Source: Halomonas sp. | GTDB lineage: Bacteria > Pseudomonadota > Gammaproteobacteria > Pseudomonadales > Halomonadaceae | Direction of reading: 5' to 3' | NCBI GenBank assembly: GCA_007116835.1 | Contig: SKHS01000077.1 | Span: 1 to 5,598 of the forward strand | DNA length: 5,598 nt | Shown here: positions 1-4,918 of the stretch, piece by piece | Layout: each line of letters opens with the position of its first letter | Position numbering within the stretch: the stretch's first letter is position 1 | Made by a program: the position numbers and the translations under genes | Notes under the pieces: model-generated | Databases searched by the model: none | What the model saw: the letters and a program-made list of their open reading frames with translations, nothing else | What the model was told of the DNA's origin: nothing

Positions 1-848
1 ATCAAATAACCGCGCACCGCTGGACATAAACGGCAGGCCGTCAGGGCAGCAACCGTGGCGATAAAGCCATCCACAATGGCTGGCAAGCGATTGGCCGCCG
101 TGGCTACATAAGCGCCTGCCATGGCAGCAATCTCCAACCCGCCTAGCTTGCTTAACACCTCTATAGGGTCTTCGGCATTGGCTTGGCGTGCGCTTAGCGC
201 CCGCTCAATCACCGCTACTTTATGAGCCTGCTGGACACTACTAATACCGGTGCCAGCGCCCACCAATTGAGCCACTGGCTTACCGGTCAGCGCCGCCAGC
301 ATGGCGCTGCTTGCGGTGGTATTCGCAATGCCCATTTCACCAACAATAATGCACTTCGCTCCCGCCTGAACGGCGCGCTCAACGGCTTCGCCGCCTACCT
401 GTAACGCAGCGAGTGCTTCGTCACGGCTCATGGCATCTTCAAGCACCATATTGGCGGTGCCTGCGCGCACCTTGGCATCAGTAATACTCGACATTGCTAG
501 ATGTGAAGCAACGCCAACATCCACCACCTCAACCTGGGCGCCAATTTGTCTGGCAAAGACGTTAATCGCCGCCCCGCCACGGGCAAAGTTAGCCACCATT
601 TGCGCCGTCACTTCTTGTGGAAAAGCTGACACTCCTTCTTCAGCAACCCCATGATCAGCAGCAAAGACAATAATCGCTGGTGGCGTTATGCAGGGTTTAG
701 TCTCGCCAGTAATTTCACTAAGCGTCACGGCCAACGCTTCTAGCTGGCCGAGGCTGCCCGGCGGCTTGGTGAGCGTATCAATATAGTGAAGCGTCAATGT
801 GCCAGTGTGGCTATCAAGTGGCGTGACGTGGTTAACATTGGGATGCAT
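1..848 (-). CDS. cobT: Nicotinate-nucleotide--dimethylbenzimidazole phosphoribosyltransferase CobT (C-terminus beyond the left edge)
   Basis: CobT transfers phosphoribose from nicotinate mononucleotide to 5,6-dimethylbenzimidazole, giving alpha-ribazole phosphate for the lower ligand of cobalamin; it is cytoplasmic. I read the minus strand by hand from the ATG at 848-846: it stays open for 282 codons to the window edge. Family landmarks in order are KPPGSLG (residues 28-34), FAADHGV (62-68), the glycine-rich ARGGAAINVFA (89-99), GEMGIANTT (170-178, matching the conserved GEMGIxNTT motif), GAGTG (197-201) and GGLEIAAMAGA (236-246). The family is about 350 residues long, so roughly 70 are missing, including the region of the catalytic glutamate near the C-terminus (Glu317 in the Salmonella enzyme). 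The start is supported by GGAG at 857-854, five bases upstream. The gene is divergent from the Entner-Doudoroff operon, with no evident functional link. I see no cobalamin riboswitch in its leader. Identity is secure; intactness cannot be judged. Confidence 0.95.
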   Translation of the reverse strand, partial: MHPNVNHVTPLDSHTGTLTLHYIDTLTKPPGSLGQLEALAVTLSEITGETKPCITPPAIIVFAADHGVAEEGVSAFPQEVTAQMVANFARGGAAINVFARQIGAQVEVVDVGVASHLAMSSITDAKVRAGTANMVLEDAMSRDEALAALQVGGEAVERAVQAGAKCIIVGEMGIANTTASSAMLAALTGKPVAQLVGAGTGISSVQQAHKVAVIERALSARQANAEDPIEVLSKLGGLEIAAMAGAYVATAANRLPAIVDGFIATVAALTACRLCPAVRGYL

Positions 849-853
849 GGTAG

Positions 854-857
854 CTCC
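854..857 (-). promoter_or_regulatory. Ribosome binding site of cobT
   Basis: On the minus strand GGAG (857 down to 854) lies five bases before the ATG at 848. It fixes the start at that ATG; another minus-strand ATG at 877-875 is in a different frame. Confidence 0.7.
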
Positions 858-880
858 AGGGCAGCAATCAAATTCATTTT

Positions 881-920
881 GCGCAAGATGGTAGCAAAAG
901 CGTGGCTGCTATACTTGCGC
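881..920. repeat. Imperfect inverted repeat (possible hairpin) in the cobT leader region
   Basis: GCGCAAG at 881-887 pairs perfectly with CTTGCGC at 914-920. Inside it, GTAGCA (891-896) pairs with TGCTAT (907-912), with one G-T wobble at the outer pair. The two stems are separated by a small asymmetric internal loop (888-890 against 913), and the terminal loop is about 10 bases (897-906). It lies 33-72 bases upstream of the cobT start. It has no T-run on either side, so it does not look like an intrinsic terminator. It could be a leader-RNA hairpin, an operator, or chance; the sequence does not decide. Confidence 0.5.
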
Positions 921-1028
921 TTTGAGCAGCTTAAGTACGCATCACCCCCATCAGGGAACGGATTGCACTGTTATCTGTAATATTCACAAAATCATCATCA
1001 TGTACGACGATAGTCGTTATTAAATGCG

Positions 1029-1043
1029 GGTAATAAAACTACA
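1029..1043. promoter_or_regulatory. Putative HexR operator, distal copy
   Basis: The 15 bases match the HexR consensus I recall for Proteobacteria, TGTARTWWWAYTACA, at 14 of 15 positions; only the first base differs (G for T). HexR is an RpiR-family repressor of central sugar genes that is released from DNA by KDPG, the product of Edd. The box lies about 100 bp upstream of the edd ATG. The stretch 1031-1045 is nearly a direct copy of 1092-1106 (13 of 15 identical). Functional assignment is inference from motif likeness and from the Entner-Doudoroff gene context. Confidence 0.65.
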
Positions 1044-1089
1044 AATATGGTTTTTATTGCCGTAAAGTCTCTTATATCGACGAAAAATA

Positions 1090-1104
1090 TGTAAAATAAC
1101 TACA
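1090..1104. promoter_or_regulatory. Putative HexR operator, proximal copy
   Basis: This box matches the recalled HexR consensus TGTARTWWWAYTACA at 14 of 15 positions (A for T at position 6) and keeps both TGTA/TACA half-sites. It ends 36 bases before the edd ATG and contains a -10-like hexamer, TAAAAT (1092-1097). A repressor bound here would be well placed to block RNA polymerase, or to block its escape. Its centre is 61 bp from that of the distal copy, close to six helical turns, so both sites would lie on roughly the same face of the helix. Confidence 0.72.
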
Positions 1105-1130
1105 AACTTGACTCACCGTCTCTACCACGC

Positions 1131-1135
1131 AGAGG
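1131..1135 (+). promoter_or_regulatory. Ribosome binding site that sets the edd start
   Basis: AGAGG lies five bases before the ATG at 1141. The only longer in-frame alternative, a TTG at 1108, is preceded by an AT-rich stretch inside the proximal HexR-like box and has no Shine-Dalgarno sequence. Confidence 0.75.
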
Positions 1136-1140
1136 TTCCT

Positions 1141-3030
1141 ATGCCGAGCTCAACATCCGCTACCCTAAATCCTACCGTTGCTGAGGTTACCCAACGCATT
1201 CGTGAGCGCTCTGCCGAGCGACGTGCTCTTTATGAGCAACGCATGGCGAACCAGCATAAGCGTGGTGTGCATCGTGCAGAGCTATCCTGCGGTAACCTGG
1301 CTCACGGCTTTGCCGCTTGTAGCCCTCAAGAGAAAGACTCCCTGAAGCTGATGAACAGCGCCAACTTAGGGATCATCTCGTCTTACAACGATATGCTGTC
1401 GGCCCATCAGCCGTTTGAAACTTTCCCGGAAACCATCAAAGCCGCTGCCAGCGCCATGGGGTCAACCGCCCAGTTTGCCGGTGGTGTTCCTGCCATGTGC
1501 GACGGAGTTACCCAAGGGCAACCGGGCATGGAACTGTCGCTGTTTTCCCGCGATGTGATTGCGATGGCGGCCGCCGTTGGGCTTTCACACAACATGTTTG
1601 ATGCTGCCCTTTACCTGGGCGTGTGCGACAAGATTATCCCTGGCCTGTTTATCGCAGCGGCGCGCTTTGGCCACCTACCCGCCATGTTCGTACCGGCCGG
1701 CCCGATGCCCAGCGGCCTGCCGAACAAAGAGAAAGCACGCATCCGCCAGCTATACGCAGAAGGCAAAGTAGGCCGCGACGCGCTGCTGCAAGCGGAGTCG
1801 GAGTCCTATCACAGCCCTGGCACCTGCACCTTCTATGGCACCGCCAACTCAAATCAGCTGATGATGGAAGTGATGGGCCTTCACCTGCCAGGCACCTCGT
1901 TTGTGAACCCAGGCACAGAAATGCGTGAAGCCCTGACTCGCTACGCAACTGAACAGGCGATTCGCAACACTGAACCTGGCGGCGACTACCGTCCTTTCTA
2001 TAAGCAGATTGATGAGCGCGCCATCGTCAACGCGGTAGTCGGTTTGTTGGCATCGGGCGGCTCTACCAACCATACCTTGCATTTGATTGCCATGGCCGCT
2101 GCGGCAGGCATTACGCTGAACTGGGATGACTTCACCGACCTTTCCGCCGTAACGCCCAGCCTGATGCAGGTATACCCTAACGGCCAAGCGGACATTAACC
2201 ACTTTCAGGCGGCAGGCGGCATGAGCTACCTGTTCCGCGAACTGCTCGGCGCGGGCTTGCTGCACGGCGATATCCCCACGGTGTTCGGCACTGACTTGAC
2301 CGCCTATACCCAAGAGCCATTCTTGGAAAATGGCAAAGTAGTCTGGCACGAAGGGCCTGAAAACAGCCTGGACGAAAATGTCTTACGCCCAGTGGCTACC
2401 CCCTTCGCAGCTACGGGCGGCCTGACCGTCATGAAAGGCAACCTGGGACGCGGCGTGATCAAAGTATCCGCCGTTGCCGACGAGCACCGCGTGGTAGAAG
2501 CACCGGTGAAAATCTTCGAAGACCAGAACGAAATGAAGGCGGCGTTTGAGTCTGGAGACTTAGATCGCGATGTCATCGTGGTGGTGCGCTTCCAAGGGCC
2601 AAAAGCCAACGGCATGCCGGAACTACACAAACTGACGCCGTTCTTAGGCGTACTGCAGGACCGTGGCTTCAAGGTGGCACTGGTGACCGATGGCCGTATG
2701 TCTGGCGCGTCGGGTAAAGTGCCCGCCGCAATTCATATCAGCCCGGAAGCACTGGACGGCGGCCCGCTATCGAAACTGCGCGACGGCGACATTGTGCGCC
2801 TGGACGCCAACGCCGGTACGCTGGAAGCCAACGTAGAGGCGGCTACCTGGGCAGATCGCGAACGCGTAGTAGCTAACTTGGATCACTATCACGTTGGCCT
2901 GGGTCGCGAACTATTTAGCGGCTTCCGCCACTTAGCCATGCGGGGTGAAGAAGGTGCTGGTTCGTTGGGCGGCTTTGAAGCTGATGATCTTGCCCGTCAA
3001 CAGGACCAGATTCTTCAAGAGGATGCCTGA
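1141..3030 (+). CDS. edd: Phosphogluconate dehydratase (6-phosphogluconate dehydratase, Entner-Doudoroff pathway)
   Basis: Edd dehydrates 6-phosphogluconate to KDPG, the committed step of the Entner-Doudoroff pathway, in the cytoplasm with an iron-sulfur cluster. The 629-residue protein follows E. coli Edd, as I remember it, almost from end to end. Landmarks are SCGNLAHGFAAC (49-60), SYNDMLSAHQP (81-91), GGVPAMCDGVTQG (114-126), GVCDKIIPG (160-168), GTCTFYGTANSNQ (227-239), GGSTNHT (306-312), DINHFQAAGG (351-360), KANGMPELHK (488-497) and the IlvD/Edd signature SGASGKVPAAIHISPEA (521-537). Cys162 and Cys229 correspond to E. coli Cys154 and Cys221, the annotated cluster ligands. I chose the ATG at 1141, not the TTG at 1108, because of the AGAGG ribosome site. 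It has about 8 more N-terminal residues than the E. coli enzyme (603 aa) and an acidic, glutamine-rich C-terminal tail about 18 residues longer. It is probably the first gene of the operon and HexR-controlled. Confidence 0.97.
   Translation: MPSSTSATLNPTVAEVTQRIRERSAERRALYEQRMANQHKRGVHRAELSCGNLAHGFAACSPQEKDSLKLMNSANLGIISSYNDMLSAHQPFETFPETIKAAASAMGSTAQFAGGVPAMCDGVTQGQPGMELSLFSRDVIAMAAAVGLSHNMFDAALYLGVCDKIIPGLFIAAARFGHLPAMFVPAGPMPSGLPNKEKARIRQLYAEGKVGRDALLQAESESYHSPGTCTFYGTANSNQLMMEVMGLHLPGTSFVNPGTEMREALTRYATEQAIRNTEPGGDYRPFYKQIDERAIVNAVVGLLASGGSTNHTLHLIAMAAAAGITLNWDDFTDLSAVTPSLMQVYPNGQADINHFQAAGGMSYLFRELLGAGLLHGDIPTVFGTDLTAYTQEPFLENGKVVWHEGPENSLDENVLRPVATPFAATGGLTVMKGNLGRGVIKVSAVADEHRVVEAPVKIFEDQNEMKAAFESGDLDRDVIVVVRFQGPKANGMPELHKLTPFLGVLQDRGFKVALVTDGRMSGASGKVPAAIHISPEALDGGPLSKLRDGDIVRLDANAGTLEANVEAATWADRERVVANLDHYHVGLGRELFSGFRHLAMRGEEGAGSLGGFEADDLARQQDQILQEDA
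3017..3022 (+). promoter_or_regulatory. Ribosome binding site of glk within the end of edd
   Basis: AAGAGG lies seven bases before the glk ATG and inside the last codons of edd. With the TGATG stop/start overlap (3028-3032) it suggests translational coupling of glk to edd. Confidence 0.7.
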
Positions 3031-3995
3031 TGCGACCAGCCTTAATTGGTGATATTGGCGGTACCAATGCACGCCTGGCGCTCGTCACGCCAGGTGAGGT
3101 GACGCCCCACGATATTATTAATCTTCCCTGCGCTGACTACCCTGGGGTTATCGATGCGATTCAGGACTACCTGGAGCGCGTGGGAGCCACAGGGGAAAAT
3201 GCACCGATAGAAGCCTGTTTGGCGTTTGCCTGCCCGGCTCACGCTGAGCGCGTCAAGATGACCAATAACCACTGGGATTTTATGAAAAGCGATGTTCAGC
3301 AGACGCTGAACTTATCGCTATTCAAAGTGATTAATGACTTTACCGCCCAGGCGTTGGGCGTGCCCCATGTGGACACCGACAATCTGGTGGAAGTACAAGC
3401 AGGTGTGGCCCAGTCTCACTCTACCCGCTTGGTAATTGGCCCCGGTACAGGTCTGGGCGTTGCTGGCGTTTTTCCCGGCCAGCATGCTTGGATACCGCTC
3501 CCCACTGAAGGTGGTCACGTTACGTTTGCCCCCACTGACACCACTGAGCGAGCGCTGCTGGATGTTTTTCTACAGCGTTACCAACGGGTCAGCGTGGAGC
3601 GCATTTTATGCGGCCAGGGCCTATTGGAACTGTACCAAGCCCACTGCGCGCTGAACGAGCAAACGCCTAGCTGCACGACGCCAGCCGAGGTTACCCAAGC
3701 CGCCAACCAGGGTGACCCTACCGCCACCGCCACCCTGTTGCGCTTTTTAAAAATTCTCGGTGATGTATGCGGCGACGCAACCCTGACGATGGGAGCCAGA
3801 GGTGGCGTTTATCTATGCGGCGGAATTTTGCCGCGCCTGCTGGAGTGGCTGCCTAATTCCGAGCTGCGTGATAGCTTTGTGAACAAAGGCCGGATGGGCG
3901 CGTATAACGCTGACATTCCAGTGTGGGTCGTTACCCACCCTTGGACAGGGCTGCTCGGAGCCGCCGAAGCGCTGCATAACGAAGAAGTCTTTTAA
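3030..3995 (+). CDS. glk: Glucokinase, bacterial Glk family
   Basis: Glk phosphorylates cytoplasmic glucose with ATP to glucose-6-phosphate, feeding the oxidative route to 6-phosphogluconate and then Edd. The protein is 321 residues, the same length as E. coli Glk as I recall it, and colinear with it. It opens with the phosphate-binding GDIGGTNARLAL (7-18). Further landmarks are MTNNHW (77-82), INDFTAQALGVP (101-112), GPGTGLGVAG (137-146), EGGHVTFAP (160-168) and CGGILPRLLEWL (263-274). Asp103 fits the catalytic base (Asp100 in E. coli); Glu160, His163 and Glu190 fit the other glucose-contacting residues. It lacks the CxCGxxGC zinc motif of ROK-type glucokinases, so it belongs to the other, E. 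coli-like group. Its ATG shares one base with the edd stop codon (TGATG), and AAGAGG lies upstream, so co-transcription with edd and probably translational coupling are expected. Confidence 0.96.
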   Translation: MRPALIGDIGGTNARLALVTPGEVTPHDIINLPCADYPGVIDAIQDYLERVGATGENAPIEACLAFACPAHAERVKMTNNHWDFMKSDVQQTLNLSLFKVINDFTAQALGVPHVDTDNLVEVQAGVAQSHSTRLVIGPGTGLGVAGVFPGQHAWIPLPTEGGHVTFAPTDTTERALLDVFLQRYQRVSVERILCGQGLLELYQAHCALNEQTPSCTTPAEVTQAANQGDPTATATLLRFLKILGDVCGDATLTMGARGGVYLCGGILPRLLEWLPNSELRDSFVNKGRMGAYNADIPVWVVTHPWTGLLGAAEALHNEEVF

Positions 3996-4001
3996 CTTAT
4001 T

Positions 4002-4005
4002 AGGA
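4002..4005 (+). promoter_or_regulatory. Ribosome binding site deciding the aldo/keto reductase start
   Basis: AGGA directly abuts an ATG at 4006 but lies six bases before the in-frame ATG at 4012. Normal spacing therefore favours 4012, which shortens the protein by two residues. Confidence 0.6.
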
Positions 4006-4011
4006 ATGTCC

Positions 4012-4881
4012 ATGCCTGCTCATACCTTCGAGGTGCCCTTTGTTCTCGGCATGATGCGCCTACATGAAGCACCAGAGATGCATCAGGCGCATCACCTTGC
4101 CGACTGGATAGAAGCCCGTATCGAGCAGGGGTTGCACTGGTTCGACCATGCCGACATTTATGGTAGCGGTGCTTGCGAGACGCTCTTTGGTCAAGCGCTG
4201 CGCACGCGTCCTGGGTTAGCGAAACGGCTTAAGGTGGTGACCAAAGCGAGCATCGCCAACGATAATCCAGCCCGCGACTCTGGCAAGGTAAAACACTATA
4301 ACGCCAGTCCTGCCTATTTGAATAAGGCGATTGATACCGCACTGGATCGCTTGGGCATCGAGCGCATCGAGCATTTTTTAATTCATCGCCCCGACCTATT
4401 AATGAACGCAGAAGCGACTGGCCGTGCCCTAGATGACGCTATCGATGCAGGTAAAATTGGCGCTGCGGGCACTTCGAACCATTTGCCAAGCCAGTGGCGT
4501 AGGCTGCAAAACGCCATGCACCATCCTTTACGGGCCAACCAAATCGAACTGTCTATTAGCCATAACGCACCGCTGTTTGACGGCAGTTTTGATGATCTTT
4601 GCGCCGACGGCCATTCGCCGATGGCGTGGTCACCGCTCGCGGGCGGCACACTCATGCAAGGCGACGTCGGTAACGTGCTTAACCGCGTCGCCCAAGAGCA
4701 AAACTGCACCCCGAACGCGTTAGCGCTGGCTTGGTTGCGGTCACTGCCTAGCCGGCCGGCTCCCGTTGTGGGCAGCGTAAAACCTGAGCGTATTGCTGAC
4801 ATGCTGGTCGGGCCTGAGACGCTTTCAAGAGAGACGTGGTATGCGCTGTTAGAAGCCGCACGAGGCCACTGCGTCGCATAA
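4012..4881 (+). CDS. Aldo/keto reductase, YdhF-like
   Basis: Aldo/keto reductases are cytoplasmic NAD(P)H-dependent (beta/alpha)8-barrel enzymes that reduce carbonyls to alcohols. This 289-residue protein has the full catalytic tetrad in family spacing: Asp45 and Tyr50 in FDHADIYG (44-51), Lys78 in VVTKAS (75-80) and His125 in LIHRPD (123-128). Later landmarks are GAAGTSN (150-156), NQIELS (176-181), MAWSPLAGG (204-212) and the cofactor-loop region PVVGSVKPER (251-260). DHADIYG, IHRPD, MAWS and the overall layout recall E. coli YdhF, an oxidoreductase of unclear substrate. The ATG at 4012 is preferred for its ribosome-site spacing; 4006 is the alternative. It starts 16 bp after glk (10 bp if 4006) with no terminator between, so it is probably in the operon. 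The substrate is unknown. Context suggests a sugar, sugar acid or reactive aldehyde from sugar breakdown, but that is a guess. Confidence 0.88.
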   Translation: MPAHTFEVPFVLGMMRLHEAPEMHQAHHLADWIEARIEQGLHWFDHADIYGSGACETLFGQALRTRPGLAKRLKVVTKASIANDNPARDSGKVKHYNASPAYLNKAIDTALDRLGIERIEHFLIHRPDLLMNAEATGRALDDAIDAGKIGAAGTSNHLPSQWRRLQNAMHHPLRANQIELSISHNAPLFDGSFDDLCADGHSPMAWSPLAGGTLMQGDVGNVLNRVAQEQNCTPNALALAWLRSLPSRPAPVVGSVKPERIADMLVGPETLSRETWYALLEAARGHCVA

Positions 4882-4918
4882 CCCCTTCATCAACATGAAT
4901 AATGACAAGGAATGATTT
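4882..4918 (+). promoter_or_regulatory. Short spacer before the sugar kinase, with ribosome binding site
   Basis: The 37-bp gap between the reductase stop and the kinase ATG shows no hairpin and no terminator. AAGGA at 4907-4911 lies seven bases before the ATG at 4919. The gap is compatible with continued transcription through the operon. Confidence 0.6.

Larger units (their letters stand above)
849..1140. other. Divergent intergenic region between cobT and edd
   Basis: This 292-bp stretch has no convincing gene; the part from about 970 to 1107 is distinctly AT-rich compared with the flanking genes. It must carry the promoters for leftward cobT and rightward edd. From left to right it holds the cobT ribosome binding site, a two-part inverted repeat at 881-920, a TGT/ACA dyad near 975-989, a small ACGAC/GTCGT dyad at 1004-1017, two HexR-like boxes at 1029-1043 and 1090-1104, and the edd ribosome binding site at 1131-1135. 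I could not pick a convincing sigma70 -35/-10 pair for either gene. The best -10-like hexamers on the edd side are TAAAAT (1092-1097) and TACAAA (1040-1045 and 1101-1106), all inside or touching the HexR-like boxes. Confidence 0.8.

Noticed and set aside
222..980. Plus-strand open frames of 60, 74 and 64 codons at 222-404, 430-654 and 786-980
   Set aside because: The first two lie wholly opposite cobT and the third starts within it. None has a recognisable motif or good ribosome site, and the cobT frame explains the sequence.
976..988. CRP-like site (TGTAA/TCACA)
   Set aside because: The half-sites are only three bases apart, whereas CRP needs about six, and one half differs from TGTGA.
849..1000. 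Cobalamin riboswitch upstream of cobT
   Set aside because: Pieces such as GGGAA and GCACTG occur near 955-970 on the plus strand, but the ordered conserved blocks are not present on the minus strand, where they would have to be.
1849..2349. Minus-strand open frame of 166 codons opposite edd
   Set aside because: It is antisense to a strongly conserved part of Edd, has no family motif, and is typical of shadow frames in GC-rich coding DNA.
3996..4011. Terminator between glk and the reductase gene
   Set aside because: The gap is too short and has no hairpin or T-run.
4383..4802. Minus-strand open frame of 139 codons opposite the aldo/keto reductase
   Set aside because: It has no recognisable domain and is fully explained as the complement of the reductase gene.
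4895..4915. Six-codon mini frame (ATG to TGA) just before the sugar kinase
   Set aside because: It is too short to call, has no ribosome site of its own, and overlaps the kinase ribosome binding site by chance.
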